64,000 nt of DNA from Mycobacteroides sp. LB1 (GCF_013449725.1 NZ_JACCFF010000001.1:1302001-1366000); one strand, 5' to 3'. Positions 18,735 to 27,909 are shown, numbered from the stretch's first letter. The notes: generated by a model from the letters alone, not told the origin. A program made the numbers and translations.

Positions 18735-19799
18735 CTACGAACTGATCTTCTGCGCGAGAGCGACCGCGCGATCTCCCAATGAGCGTACCCACTCCGGCTC
18801 GATAACTGGAGTGATCCCGCGACCCCGAACGTAATCTCCGAAGGCTCCGATGGTCGTCCACTTGGGCTGATACCCGAGCTCGGTCTTCATGCGTGTGTTG
18901 TCCACCGCGCGCCCGTACGCCAGCCAGTCCCGCTGTTCGGCGCTCAGCTCGGTGTAGCGGGTGCCCTTGGTGAAGGAGGCGATGGCCGATACCGCAAACG
19001 ACGGCACAGGGATGCCGAGCTGGCCGGAGCGCCGTACTGCCTGCGACATCATCATGACGCCGTCGGCCGCGACATTGAACGTTCCGGACTTACCCGCCAT
19101 GGTGGCCCGCTCGAGCGCGCCCAGGGCGTCCTGCTCGTGTAGCAGCTGCAAGCGGGCGTCACGTCCGATCATGGTCGGAACCACGGGCCCCGCCAGGTAC
19201 CGGGCCAACGCGGTATCCATACCGGGGCCGATCAGATTCGCAAGCCGCAGGATTGTCACTGCGAGGTCGGGCCGTCGGCGGCCCAAGCCGCGCGCGTAAC
19301 TCTCGATGTCGATGCTGTCACGCGCGAACCCGTCTGCGGGTGGGCGCCGTGCGCTCATCTCCTCGGTGAACATCACCGGATCACGGCCACTGGAGCCGTA
19401 CACCTGTGAAGTGGACTTCACGATCAGCCGCTGCACGGTGGGTGTCTTCTGGCAGGCCGCGAAAAGCTGCATCGCGCCCATCACGTTCAATTCCTTGAGC
19501 GCAGCGCGTCCACCCGAACGTGGCGAGTACGAGGCCGAGGCGGTATGTACCACCGTGTCGACCTCGCCGTTACGGATGACCTTGGCAATGAACGGGTTGC
19601 GAATATCGGCCCGCACAAATTCGGCCCGACCCATCCTGCGCAGCAGGTCCTTGCTCGGCGCGACCGCATCCACCGCGATAACGCGATTGATCATCGGATT
19701 CTGGACCAGGCGCGCGGCCAGGTAGCCCCCGAGGAATCTGCTGGCACCGGTGACCAGCACCACCCGTGGGTAGTGCAGATTGGTCTCGCCAGCGCTCAC
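18735..19799 (-). CDS. NAD-dependent epimerase/dehydratase (extended SDR)
   Basis: At 354 residues it has the Rossmann start VVLVTGASRFLGGYLAARL, an Asp region VIAVDAV, and substrate-binding elements. The usual YxxxK catalytic pair is not clear: the expected tyrosine region reads DSIDIESYARGLGR without a following Lys at +4. M. tuberculosis Rv0501 (annotated GalE2) has this position, but true UDP-sugar epimerisation is doubtful if the YxxxK is lost. It is probably transcribed with the acyltransferase; a terminator separates it from bS22. Confidence 0.82.
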   Translation of the reverse strand: MSAGETNLHYPRVVLVTGASRFLGGYLAARLVQNPMINRVIAVDAVAPSKDLLRRMGRAEFVRADIRNPFIAKVIRNGEVDTVVHTASASYSPRSGGRAALKELNVMGAMQLFAACQKTPTVQRLIVKSTSQVYGSSGRDPVMFTEEMSARRPPADGFARDSIDIESYARGLGRRRPDLAVTILRLANLIGPGMDTALARYLAGPVVPTMIGRDARLQLLHEQDALGALERATMAGKSGTFNVAADGVMMMSQAVRRSGQLGIPVPSFAVSAIASFTKGTRYTELSAEQRDWLAYGRAVDNTRMKTELGYQPKWTTIGAFGDYVRGRGITPVIEPEWVRSLGDRAVALAQKISS

Positions 19800-19825
19800 G
19801 GACGAAGCTTATCCATCAATGCAGC

Positions 19826-19852
19826 AGTGGGCATCCGGAGCGGATGCCCACT
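19826..19852 (-). terminator. Hairpin downstream of the bS22 gene
   Basis: AGTGGGCATCC and GGATGCCCACT form a perfect 11-bp stem with a 5-nt loop (19837-19841), 10 nt past the bS22 stop codon on the minus strand. No U-run follows. It separates the bS22 transcript from the epimerase gene. Confidence 0.7.
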
Positions 19853-19862
19853 AACACAGCGT

Positions 19863-19964
19863 TTACTTGCCGAGTTTTCTGCGCTGAACGCGGGTACGAC
19901 GAAGCAGCTTGCGGTGCTTCTTCTTGGACATACGCTTACGCCGCTTCTTGATAACTGAACCCAT
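19863..19964 (-). CDS. Small ribosomal protein bS22 (33 residues)
   Basis: This very short gene encodes [20 protein letters not shown] followed by [13 protein letters not shown]: 33 residues, about half of them Lys or Arg. It is identical, as far as I remember, to the mycobacterial 30S protein bS22 (M. tuberculosis Rv0500B) found in M. smegmatis ribosome structures. The ATG at 19964 follows AGCAGGAG. The neighbours (HTH protein and proC upstream, epimerase downstream) are those of M. tuberculosis. A strong hairpin follows. Confidence 0.9.
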
Positions 19965-20157
19965 GAACTCCTGCTAACTACTTTGAAATCGTCTTTACGG
20001 TGGGCGGTGCACAGCGGCTGACGCCAGCCGTACACAAGCGCCCTAACCCCTCAAGGCTAAAACCAGGGTGCCGTGCGACTCTACCCGCTACGGCCCCTCG
20101 TCAGGAAACCGGCCGAGTGGCGAAGGGCGCCCCCGGCCGGTCCTACTAGTCGGCCGA

Positions 20158-20418
20158 CTACCCGGCGTCGAAGTAGGAGGCCTGCAAGAGATCGTTGACC
20201 GCCTTGGCGTGCACACGGAACGACCGGCCGACCCGCACCGCGGGCAGCTCTCCGTTGTGCACCAGTCGGTAAACAGTCATCTTGCTGACGCGCATCAGCG
20301 CGGCGACCTCGGCGACGGTGAGGAACTGCGCCTTCCCAGGTTGGCCAGCAGCGGCCGCGTCCCGGCCCGGCTTGGCGCCGGCCCCGTCGCGTCCGGATGG
20401 CCCGTTGATTGACGTCAT
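20158..20418 (-). CDS. BldC/excisionase-like helix-turn-helix protein
   Basis: This 86-residue protein starts at MTSINGPSG (20418). After a low-complexity head it carries a MerR/excisionase-type winged helix: FLTVAEVAALMRVSKMTVYRLVHNGELPAVRVGRSFRV (about 33-70). The M. tuberculosis counterpart is Rv0500A. BldC-type proteins bind DNA as head-to-tail oligomers and control development in Streptomyces. The role in mycobacteria is not established. The frame upstream to 20481 is not needed. Confidence 0.85.
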   Translation of the reverse strand: MTSINGPSGRDGAGAKPGRDAAAAGQPGKAQFLTVAEVAALMRVSKMTVYRLVHNGELPAVRVGRSFRVHAKAVNDLLQASYFDAG

Positions 20419-20560
20419 CGCATACCCATTTCCCTTGGCACATGTCGTGCCGCCAATCTTCCCCATCGGCGGTACGGACACGCACGTGCTAGAAGGAGAA
20501 TAGCGGGACCAGTGGGGTTACTGATACCCGTGTGGGCTAATTGATCAAGATTTGGTTAAA

Positions 20561-21448
20561 TTACTCTGATGTGATTCCCAGCTGCTCGGAGCGTGTTTTT
20601 GCGGCATCGACAGCCGCATAGACACTTGCCCGCAAACCTCCGCGTTCCAATTCACGCAGCGCAGCGGCGGTAGTGCCACCCGGCGAGGTAATCGTCGCGC
20701 GTAGCTCGGCAGCGGTCGTATCGACCTCGGTACGGGTCTGTAGTCCGGGGGCACGATTTTCGTCGGTTTCGGCCCGTTCGAGGAGCATCGCAGCCGATCC
20801 GGCCATGGTTTGGACAACCAGATCGGTGGCGACGGGCCGTGTGAGGCCCGAAGCGACCCCGGCATCGACCAGTGCCTCGACAAGCAGGAAGAAGTACGCG
20901 GGGCCCGACCCGGACAGTGCGGTGACGGTATCCATCTGCGATTCGGCGACCGTGATGACGGTGCCCACCGATTCCAGCAGTTCGGAGACCGCACTCAGCT
21001 GCTCGTCATTCGCGAACCGACCCTTCGCAAGGGCACTGACCCCGGCCCCGACAAGCATCGGCGCATTGGGCATCACACGGATGACCGGCGAGCCGGCGGC
21101 CAGTTTGGATTCGAAAAAGCTCGCTGACACTCCCGCGGCCACGGATACCAACACCTGTTCGGTCTCCCGGGCGTCGCCCTCGGCATCGAGTTTCGCCAGC
21201 GCGGCCGCGATCTCGGTAGTCGCGGACTCGACATCGGACGGTTTCACCGCGACAACGATGAAATCGGCGCCCTCGACGGCATCAGCCACCGTGCTGACCC
21301 GGATGGAGTACGCCTCAGCGAGCGCCTTCGCCCGGGCCGGGACCTTCTCCGAGACGACGATGTCCTTGGCTTGCCGTCCGGCGCGCAGCAGCCCGGAGAT
21401 AAGTGCCTCACCGATATTGCCGCCACCGATAACCGCGATTCTTGACAT
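20561..21448 (-). CDS. proC: Pyrroline-5-carboxylate reductase
   Basis: ProC reduces pyrroline-5-carboxylate to proline with NAD(P)H in the cytosol. The 295-residue protein starts MSRIAVIGGGNIGEALISGL (Rossmann GxGxxG) at 21448. It contains the C-terminal family signature SGSGPAYFFLLVEALVDAGV and SPGGTTAAALRELE. The frame extends to 21541 but the extra N-terminal residues precede the nucleotide-binding strand and are not part of the family. It corresponds to M. tuberculosis Rv0500. Confidence 0.95.
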   Translation of the reverse strand: MSRIAVIGGGNIGEALISGLLRAGRQAKDIVVSEKVPARAKALAEAYSIRVSTVADAVEGADFIVVAVKPSDVESATTEIAAALAKLDAEGDARETEQVLVSVAAGVSASFFESKLAAGSPVIRVMPNAPMLVGAGVSALAKGRFANDEQLSAVSELLESVGTVITVAESQMDTVTALSGSGPAYFFLLVEALVDAGVASGLTRPVATDLVVQTMAGSAAMLLERAETDENRAPGLQTRTEVDTTAAELRATITSPGGTTAAALRELERGGLRASVYAAVDAAKTRSEQLGITSE

Positions 21449-21619
21449 GGCGACCAGCATGGCAGACCAGTTGGGGTGCCGGAAACGGCTTTCCGTGCGT
21501 GCACGAACGTGCCGTGAGTATGTGCGCGGAGATATGCACATCCGCCTCGGTTTGTGACTATTCGCAGAGCTCTGCCCATTTCATGGCGCACAGCCGGATA
21601 CTCGGACTACAAGTTATGT

Positions 21620-22864
21620 ATGTCACAACCGCAGCGTCGCAACGAGGCGAGGCCTGATTCTGCACCCCACCCCATCGATATCGACATACCCGATGGAGTG
21701 CACGGTTGGGCGCAACCAGAATTCGACCGAGTGGTCCAGAAGTTCGCCGCGTTGTACGTCGGCCGCGTAGGGGGCGGCGGGCTCTGCGTCTATATCGACG
21801 GCGAACCGGTGCTCGAGATCTGGGCCGGGGAAGCACAACCCGGCGTGCCCTGGACCCGTCACACCGCACCGATCATCTATTCGGCCTCCAAGGGTGTGAC
21901 CGCCACAGTGATCCATCGTCTGGCCGACCGGGGACTGCTCACCTATGACGCCCCGGTGGCCCGCTACTGGCCCGAGTTCGGCACCAACGGCAAGGAAGCG
22001 ATCACGGTACGGGACGTCTTGGCGCATAAGTCCGGGCTGTCGGCGCTGGCCCCGATCGCGTCCAGCCCAGAAGAAATCCTCGATCATGAGCTGATGGAGC
22101 AGCGGCTCGCCGCTGCGCCAGTCGGGCGCTACTACGGCAAGGCCGCCTATCACGCGATCAGCTACGGCTGGCTGCTGGCCGGGCTCGCACGGGCGATCAC
22201 CGGCAAGGACATGCGCGAGCTGTATCGCACCGAAATCGCGGAACCCCTTGGAGTGGACGGTATTCACCTCGGCCGCCCGCCGGCGGGCTCGCCCACCGTC
22301 CCTGCCGGTATCTACGCGCAGCTAGCCAATGCGGTCACGATGCCATTTCTGTCCCGCGGCCTGTCCATCGGCGCACGGGTCGTCGACGCCATTCCGGGTA
22401 CACGGGGCGCCACCGGAGCGATCCACGTACCGGGGGCCGAACGGATCGTGGCCGACGACGGGCACGCCTGCGCTCCGATCTACGACACCCAGATGGGCGC
22501 AGGTAACGCCATCTGCACCGCACCCGCATTGGCCAAACTCTATGCCGCACTGAGTAATCGAGGAAGTGTAGACGGCCGCCAGCTGCTCTCCGAAGAAAAA
22601 ACCGCTGAACTCGCCAACGGACGCGGGATCAGGCCCAACCTCCCCATCGCCCGCGATATCTGGGAACTCGGCTACCACTGCATCCCGGCACCGGGCCTCG
22701 TGGGCGGATTTGGGCATATGGGTGCGGGCGGATCCACCGGGTGGGCAGATCCGAAGCGCCGCATTGCCATTGGGCTATCACAGAATCACCTGCTACTTCC
22801 CAACCCAATGCACAATGTGGCGTTTCCCCGGTTATGGGCGACGATCGTGCGGAGCATCCGCTAG
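21620..22864 (+). CDS. Beta-lactamase-fold serine esterase
   Basis: This 414-residue protein of the class C beta-lactamase/EstB family has the nucleophile motif SASK (in [13 protein letters not shown]) and the tyrosine motif region [14 protein letters not shown] late [11 protein letters not shown] block stands where the KTG-like motif is expected. Such enzymes in mycobacteria (LipP, LipL, LipD types) are mostly esterases. No signal peptide is visible. The start is ATG 21620; upstream in-frame residues are not supported. Its stop overlaps that of the convergent R2lox gene (CTAG). Confidence 0.85.
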   Translation: MSQPQRRNEARPDSAPHPIDIDIPDGVHGWAQPEFDRVVQKFAALYVGRVGGGGLCVYIDGEPVLEIWAGEAQPGVPWTRHTAPIIYSASKGVTATVIHRLADRGLLTYDAPVARYWPEFGTNGKEAITVRDVLAHKSGLSALAPIASSPEEILDHELMEQRLAAAPVGRYYGKAAYHAISYGWLLAGLARAITGKDMRELYRTEIAEPLGVDGIHLGRPPAGSPTVPAGIYAQLANAVTMPFLSRGLSIGARVVDAIPGTRGATGAIHVPGAERIVADDGHACAPIYDTQMGAGNAICTAPALAKLYAALSNRGSVDGRQLLSEEKTAELANGRGIRPNLPIARDIWELGYHCIPAPGLVGGFGHMGAGGSTGWADPKRRIAIGLSQNHLLLPNPMHNVAFPRLWATIVRSIR

Positions 22865-23802
22865 GCGGTGGCCGCCAACGCGAGGCGATCCTCGGCCGCG
22901 AAGGTGTCCTCCAGTTGCAGTGGTGAGTAGTCGAGGTCAATCTCCCCCAGCGGACGGCCACGGGCGCTGCCGATCGTCCCGAATCGCCGCATCCCCTTGT
23001 CGGCGGAGTACTGCATGAATTCGTCCACCGACAGCCCAAACGGGGTATCTGCGCCGTAGAGCGCGAAGCCCTCCTGAGTGAGACGCAAGGCAATCGGGAT
23101 GAGTTCGTTCATCCGCGCTTCGAAGACCGACCAATTGGTGTCGTCGGCAGCGACGTGACGCCTACAGGTGAAGGTGCCCCACGCCATGTGGCGTCGCTCG
23201 TCGTCGCCGATCCGGCGGATCAGTTCCTGCATACCGGGAAGAATCCCGCGGTCAACGCAGATCTTGTGCCACGCAAAGTATCCCGTGAGCGCCAGCATGC
23301 CTTCCACGACGTGGTTGTAGGTCACCGATGCGCGTACTTGCGCCGCTGGTGACGGGTCGGTGGCCAGCGTCCCGAGGGCATCGGGAAGCTCGTCGAAGAA
23401 GATCTCGCGATATGCCGGAAGGTCGTCGAGGTACCCGTGCAGATCGTCACGGACTCCGACCTCGTCGAGCCAGAGCCGGAACACCTGCGTGTGCTTGGCT
23501 TCCTCAAAGGCGAACTGCGTCAAATACATTTCGTCGCCGAGTCGCCCCTCGGCGCGCATGGCCGTCATGAACGGCTGGATGTCCTGAGTCACCGATTCCT
23601 CGCCCGCGATGAACTGCGCGCACAGCCGGGTGGCGTAGTCGCGTTCACGATCCGTGAGCGAATCCCAGTCGGCGCGGTCGCGGGAGAAGTCGATATCGGC
23701 CGGATCCCAGAATTTCGCATTACCGCCGACGAACAGCTTGAGCGGCAGGGAATCCCAGTTGAGCCCTCCCGCCCGAAGAGATCCATAATCCGTGCGCGTC
23801 AT
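22861..23802 (-). CDS. R2-like ligand-binding oxidase (Mn/Fe R2lox)
   Basis: This 313-residue ferritin-like protein has the numbering of M. tuberculosis R2lox (Rv0233) preserved exactly. Metal ligands E68, E101, H104, E167, E202 and H205 are present ([30 protein letters not shown]). So are V71 and Y162, the residues that form the unusual Val-Tyr ether cross-link. R2lox holds a mixed Mn/Fe centre and a bound fatty acid, and is thought to be an oxidase, not a ribonucleotide reductase subunit. AGGAGG lies close upstream of the ATG. A palindrome at 23846-23861 may regulate it. Confidence 0.93.
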   Translation of the reverse strand: MTRTDYGSLRAGGLNWDSLPLKLFVGGNAKFWDPADIDFSRDRADWDSLTDRERDYATRLCAQFIAGEESVTQDIQPFMTAMRAEGRLGDEMYLTQFAFEEAKHTQVFRLWLDEVGVRDDLHGYLDDLPAYREIFFDELPDALGTLATDPSPAAQVRASVTYNHVVEGMLALTGYFAWHKICVDRGILPGMQELIRRIGDDERRHMAWGTFTCRRHVAADDTNWSVFEARMNELIPIALRLTQEGFALYGADTPFGLSVDEFMQYSADKGMRRFGTIGSARGRPLGEIDLDYSPLQLEDTFAAEDRLALAATA

Positions 23803-23845
23803 GAGGGCCTCCTAGCGTCGACATTGACCTAGTGACCATCCTCGA

Positions 23846-23861
23846 TGTGAGTCAGCTCACA
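23846..23861. promoter_or_regulatory. CRP-like palindrome upstream of R2lox
   Basis: TGTGAGTCAGCTCACA is a perfect 6-bp inverted repeat with a 4-bp centre, and fits the TGTGA-N6-TCACA consensus of CRP-family regulators. Mycobacteria carry CRP (Rv3676) and Cmr. It starts 44 bp upstream of the R2lox ATG. Which factor binds is inference. Confidence 0.55.
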
Positions 23862-23931
23862 ATCAAGGGCTGATATCAGACCGGGCGTGTACTTCGTGTT
23901 CCTGCGGCAGCGGATCCTGCCAAGCCTGGTA

Positions 23932-24375
23932 CTAGGCAGGCGTGCAGATGATGACCGGGATCTCCCGGTCGGTGTTCTTCTGGTAGCCCGCATAGCCGGG
24001 GTTGACCTTGGTGATCGTCGGCCACAGCGCGGCCTTCTCGTCCGGCGAGGCGGTGTGAGCCGTGTACGCGCGGGTCACCTCGTCGACGGCGATCTCGACA
24101 GCCGGGTTCTTGACGAGGTTCTTGTACCAAGCCGGATTGTCCGTGCCGCCACCGTAGGAGGCCACCAGCACCACCCTGTCGGCCTCGTAGATCGGCGCGG
24201 TCAGCAGAGTCCCGCGGCGCTGCCCCGACTTGCTGCCGACGGTGTACAGCTCCACGGGCTGCATGCCCAGCACCTTCTTGGGATACCGGCCACCGGTCAG
24301 CGCCAGCACGACACGGTGACCGTTCTCCAGAAACCAGGCGCCAATTCGGATGGCCCAATCGGGTTGCTTGCCCAT
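23932..24375 (-). CDS. F420-dependent nitroreductase family protein (Ddn-like), copy 1
   Basis: This 147-residue split-barrel protein of the deazaflavin-dependent nitroreductase family starts with an amphipathic helix (IGAWFLENGHRVVLALTGGRYPKK) and has VELYTVGSKSGQRRGTLLTAPIYE and VLVASYGGGTDNPAWYKNLVKNP, the F420-binding core seen in M. tuberculosis Ddn (Rv3547). Members reduce quinones or nitroimidazoles with F420H2. It lies 41 bp downstream of a paralogue, so a tandem duplication is likely. Confidence 0.88.
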   Translation of the reverse strand: MGKQPDWAIRIGAWFLENGHRVVLALTGGRYPKKVLGMQPVELYTVGSKSGQRRGTLLTAPIYEADRVVLVASYGGGTDNPAWYKNLVKNPAVEIAVDEVTRAYTAHTASPDEKAALWPTITKVNPGYAGYQKNTDREIPVIICTPA

Positions 24376-24416
24376 ATTCGTACTCCCTCAGTCAGTGTGC
24401 AAGGTCGATGTGGCCG

Positions 24417-24872
24417 TCAGGCCGGTTCGCAGATCACCACGGGGATATCCCGGGCGGTGCTGCGCTGATATCCCGCGTACGGGTTGCCGAATCCCCGGGT
24501 GATCTCGGGCCAGAGTTCAGACTTCTCCTGCGCCGAAGCGGTGCGCGCGGTGTACGGCTTCGTCTCACCGCGCACGGTGATCTCGACATTCGGATTGGCA
24601 ACCAGGTTCAGATACCAGGCGGGGTTGTGCGAGGCGCCGCCCAGCGAGGCGATCACGACGATCCGCTCGGGCGTGAAGATGGGCGAGCTCAACAACGAGG
24701 AGCGACGTTCACCGGACTTGCGCCCGATGGTGTGCAGCTCCAGCGTCGGCATCGGACCAAGCTTGTGCGGCCACCGGCCGCCGGTCAGCTTCAACAAGGC
24801 GCGGTGCCCGTTCTCCAGCACCCATGCGCCCTTTTCTGCTGCCCAGTCAGGCGTCTTCTGCTTATCGGCCAT
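24417..24872 (-). CDS. F420-dependent nitroreductase family protein (Ddn-like), copy 2
   Basis: This 151-residue paralogue of the 23932-24375 protein has the same layout: ENGHRALLKLTGGRWPHKLG, LELHTIGRKSGERRSSLLSSPIF and SLGGASHNPAWYLNLVANPNVEI. ATG 24872 is preferred because GGAGGAG lies 9 bp upstream; GTG at 24878 would be only 3 bp away. It ends with the same VICEPA-type tail as copy 1 (IICTPA). Confidence 0.88.
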   Translation of the reverse strand: MADKQKTPDWAAEKGAWVLENGHRALLKLTGGRWPHKLGPMPTLELHTIGRKSGERRSSLLSSPIFTPERIVVIASLGGASHNPAWYLNLVANPNVEITVRGETKPYTARTASAQEKSELWPEITRGFGNPYAGYQRSTARDIPVVICEPA

Positions 24873-24903
24873 GGTCACCTACTCCTCCGGTCAGGTAGCC
24901 CGA

Positions 24904-25743
24904 TCAGTTTACCGGCACCATCGCCAGCTGGCGAGACTGCACCACGAGAGCGCCCTCGGAATCGATGACGGTGTGTTCAGAATCAAACCAGTGCTGGCCG
25001 ATCTGGTTGGTGCTGCACAGCACACGCAACCAGCCGTCGGAAGGCAACGTGCGCAGATATGTCGTCAGCTGCACGGTGGGCGCCCACCCGAATCGCCCCA
25101 ATGGGAATGTCACCGGTACCGAGATATCGCCGCACACCAACGCGAACAGCCCGTCAGGGGCCATATCGCGCGGACGTGCCCACAGCACGATCTCTGGCTT
25201 GCCACGCTCACTCAGGTCGCTCATCGAGCGCAGCGACGGACGCACATCGAACCCCCCGAACAGGTGGAAAATATCGCCCATCGGGTGTCCTTCGGCGATC
25301 GGGCTTACCCCGGGCGGCGGCTCGGCGGGCAACTGGATGAGGGCCGGTGGCAGGGCCGTCAGGAGCGGGCCGACATGCTGCTCGGGAGTGCCGAGGGTGA
25401 CAACGGCGTGCACAGCCGTCCGGCCGTTCTGCACCAGCTCTGCATCGATGAGCGAGATCTGCTTGCCGCGCTTGCGGATAGAGGTACGCACCTGCATGTC
25501 ACCGGGCGAGGGCGCCGACAGATAGCTCGCGCTGACGGCGATGGGTTCGCGCTCCGCTTCGGATGAGCCGCTTGCGCGAAGACTTTCAGCCAGAGTCTCC
25601 CGTGCCGCGCCCGCGAGCAGCGCAAGCATGACGCCGCCGTGCAGCTTGGATCCGATGGTCCAGATGTCGTTCAGGTGCGCGTCAAACAGCCCGTCGCCCG
25701 CGGGCGTAAGAGACATTGCTTGCGCGAAGGGGGCATTAACCAC
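24904..25743 (-). CDS. Acyl-CoA thioesterase family protein (double hot-dog)
   Basis: This 279-residue protein has the TesB-like double hot-dog pattern: N-terminal WTIGSKLHGGVMLALLAGAA and a C-terminal half ending VIDSEGALVVQSRQLAMVP. It corresponds by position to M. tuberculosis Rv0499. GTG at 25743 lies 5 bp from the TIM-barrel gene stop; Met10 is an alternative start. A stretch SLRASGSSEAERE (about residues 52-64) is encoded by a copy of the dispersed repeat found elsewhere in the window, and probably forms a surface loop. Confidence 0.8.
   Translation of the reverse strand: MVNAPFAQAMSLTPAGDGLFDAHLNDIWTIGSKLHGGVMLALLAGAARETLAESLRASGSSEAEREPIAVSASYLSAPSPGDMQVRTSIRKRGKQISLIDAELVQNGRTAVHAVVTLGTPEQHVGPLLTALPPALIQLPAEPPPGVSPIAEGHPMGDIFHLFGGFDVRPSLRSMSDLSERGKPEIVLWARPRDMAPDGLFALVCGDISVPVTFPLGRFGWAPTVQLTTYLRTLPSDGWLRVLCSTNQIGQHWFDSEHTVIDSEGALVVQSRQLAMVPVN
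25561..25590. repeat. Dispersed repeat unit inside the thioesterase gene
   Basis: GATGAGCCGCTTGCGCGAAGAC lies here in frame with the thioesterase gene and adds LRASGSS to the protein. The ends GATGAGCC and GCGAAGAC match the hemC-hemA tandem repeat, and the whole resembles the right arm of the senX3 tail repeat (60209-60226). Matches are from reading by eye. Confidence 0.55.
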
Positions 25744-25748
25744 GTGTC

Positions 25749-26594
25749 CTATCGCACCAGATGCGTTCTGGCGAACTCCAGGGACTCCCTCAGAATGGCC
25801 TCGCGCTGATCCTCGGTGCGCGCTGTCGAGGTGTGCACCTCAAGCACCACCTGCCCGGTGAAGTCACCGGTGGCCAGTTCGCGGCAGACCTCTGCGACGG
25901 GCTGAGTTCCCTTGCCGGGCACCAGATGTTCATCGACCGAGGCGCCTTTTCCATCGGTCAGGTGCAGATGTGTCAGCCCCGATCCCATGCGGCGCATCAT
26001 GTCGAGCGCATCCGTCCCGGCGGTGGCGGTATGCGACAGGTCGAGGGTGTAATGGGCATGGTTGGCGTCTGTGGGGTCGAAGGACGGCGAGAACGCCGAG
26101 ACCCCGATACCCGGCCTGCCGCCGCGGCGCTTCATGCGCTCCACCGATGTCTGCCCGGCGCCGAAGAAGCGGTCGGCACGCAGCGGGAACATGTTCTCCA
26201 CCGCGACGTAGACACCACTCGAATCCTCCAGCGCCGCAACCTGTTCAGCGAACCCCTCCGCGTACCGGCGCTGCCAGCGAAACGGTGGATGCACGACGAC
26301 GGTCTGGGCGCCCAGCCTTTCGGCGGCGCGAACGCTGCGTTCCAGCTTGGGAATCGGGTTGGGGCCCCAGACGCGTTGTGACACCAGTAGGCATGGGGCG
26401 TGCACGGACAACACCGGCATGTCGTACTTGCGGGAGAGTTTCGCGACGGCGTGCTCGTCCTGGCTCACCGCCTCGGCCCACACCATGAGCTCGACACCGT
26501 CATAGCCGAGCCGGGCCGCGTACTCGAATGCAGCTTCGGTCTTGAGTGGATATACCGAGGCCGTTGACAGACCAACCTTGATCGCAGGGCGCAC
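25749..26594 (-). CDS. Xylose-isomerase-like TIM-barrel protein
   Basis: This 281-residue AP-endonuclease-2/sugar-phosphate isomerase-like barrel has the metal-site residues expected on strand ends: GYDGVELMVW, LSVHAPC, VVVHPPF, VAVENMFP, YTLDLSHTAT, LTHLHLTDG and VVLEVHTS. M. tuberculosis Rv0498 is the positional counterpart. The substrate is not known. GTG start at 26594, 16 bp after the membrane-protein gene, in a run with ppx. Confidence 0.85.
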   Translation of the reverse strand: MRPAIKVGLSTASVYPLKTEAAFEYAARLGYDGVELMVWAEAVSQDEHAVAKLSRKYDMPVLSVHAPCLLVSQRVWGPNPIPKLERSVRAAERLGAQTVVVHPPFRWQRRYAEGFAEQVAALEDSSGVYVAVENMFPLRADRFFGAGQTSVERMKRRGGRPGIGVSAFSPSFDPTDANHAHYTLDLSHTATAGTDALDMMRRMGSGLTHLHLTDGKGASVDEHLVPGKGTQPVAEVCRELATGDFTGQVVLEVHTSTARTEDQREAILRESLEFARTHLVR

Positions 26595-26610
26595 GGTTCG
26601 GTAACGCTAC

Positions 26611-27843
26611 CTAATCAACCGCTTGCAGCATGAGCACGAGGGGGCCGAATGCGATCAGCGCTCCCACCACGATCGCGATGAGAATGCTGGCCAGGTCGAC
26701 AGTCTTGCGAATCACCCACAGCGAGGCGACCAGAATTGCGATGAACAACACACCCAGGATCAACGCGAAGCCCTGATTCCAGCCCCACAGTTCGCGGAAT
26801 CCGAGGAACAGCCCCGCACCCACAGCGGCGGCCAGCAGATACTGCGATGCGATCCAGGTGCCGCGCAGGTACGTCTTGAGCTTCTCCCGCCGGTCGGCCT
26901 TGGTCGCGGCTGTGCCGGATTCGGACTTCGGGTCGGTGTCGACGGAGGCAAGCTGACTGACCTCGGAGTCGGCCGGGCTCCCGTGCTGACTGACGAGTTC
27001 CCGGAGCTCCTGCTCGAGCTCGTAATGGCCTTCTTGATCCTCGAACTCGTCGTCCTCGACATCCTGTTCGGCATCGTGGGAGGTCCATTGGACGGCGGAG
27101 GCCCGGTTGCCCTCCTCGTACTCCACGTAGTCGTCGTACTCGTCTTCGTGAACGTCCGGCTCGGGCGCCGGTTCCGGCTGTGCGACAGCCACAGGCTCCG
27201 GTTCGGGCTCGGGTTCCGGTTCGACGGGCTCGGGGCGAGACACCGGCGGGGGCGGGGTCACGGGAGGCGTAGGCGCCACCGGCGGGGTGGGTACCACCGA
27301 CACGGGCTTCGGTTCGGGCTTCGGCGCAGGGCTGGGTTCGGCGGTAATCGGCTCGATGACACCGGTGGCGTCGTTGAAGTCGATCGACTTCCGCGGCTCC
27401 CCCGGCCGTGCCACGGGCGTGGGGGTCGGCGGGAAAATGCTGCGAAGCGGTGACGCCATCGAGGAAGGCTGAGCTGGCGTCGACGGCGCGCTGGTCCCGC
27501 GGCGCGCGGCCTCGTCCACCATGGTGCCGCCGCCGAACAGCGCATCCTCATTGGAACGCAGGTATGACCGCGCTCCAGGCGACACGCCCGCTTCGGGCGC
27601 CTTGGGTGTCTCGGGCGTCGCAGACGTTTCCGGGGTAGGTGTCGGCGCAGGATTGGGGCGCGCGCGGCCGCCCTTCCGGTCCCGAATAACAGGGATCTCG
27701 CCGGTGAGCTCGGCGACAGGGATGGCGTCGGCATTGCCACGCATCCGGCGGCGGTGTCCGCTGATCTTGCCTTCAGCAGCGCCATTGCGCGCCAGCAGCT
27801 CGGCAACCGATACCGGCCGCTGCGTGTCGTCTGAGTCGGTCAT
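26611..27843 (-). CDS. Pro/Glu-rich membrane protein (Rv0497-like)
   Basis: At 410 residues, 1-310 are soluble and mostly disordered. There is a conserved basic head (RHRRRMRGNADAIPVAELTGEIPVI-like, 30-55), a Pro/Thr-rich middle, a PEPEPEPEP tract (about 205-225) and an acidic segment (230-275). Residues about 325-408 hold four short hydrophobic segments forming a membrane domain. The IPVAELTGEIPVI motif is seen in several mycobacterial proteins linked to envelope assembly. M. tuberculosis Rv0497 is the counterpart. Function unknown; its place beside ppx and the TIM barrel is conserved. Confidence 0.8.
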   Translation of the reverse strand: MTDSDDTQRPVSVAELLARNGAAEGKISGHRRRMRGNADAIPVAELTGEIPVIRDRKGGRARPNPAPTPTPETSATPETPKAPEAGVSPGARSYLRSNEDALFGGGTMVDEAARRGTSAPSTPAQPSSMASPLRSIFPPTPTPVARPGEPRKSIDFNDATGVIEPITAEPSPAPKPEPKPVSVVPTPPVAPTPPVTPPPPVSRPEPVEPEPEPEPEPVAVAQPEPAPEPDVHEDEYDDYVEYEEGNRASAVQWTSHDAEQDVEDDEFEDQEGHYELEQELRELVSQHGSPADSEVSQLASVDTDPKSESGTAATKADRREKLKTYLRGTWIASQYLLAAAVGAGLFLGFRELWGWNQGFALILGVLFIAILVASLWVIRKTVDLASILIAIVVGALIAFGPLVLMLQAVD

Positions 27844-27909
27844 GTCCTCTCCTACCGTCCGAGGCTGAATGTCGCCGGCGTTGCGGCTCCGACGCCAAGT
27901 GGGACGGGT

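Noticed and set aside
25719..25730. Second GCTTGCGCGAAG match near the start of the thioesterase gene
   Set aside because: Only 12 bp match, without the GATGAGCC half; codons for PFAQA explain it. Not counted as a repeat copy.
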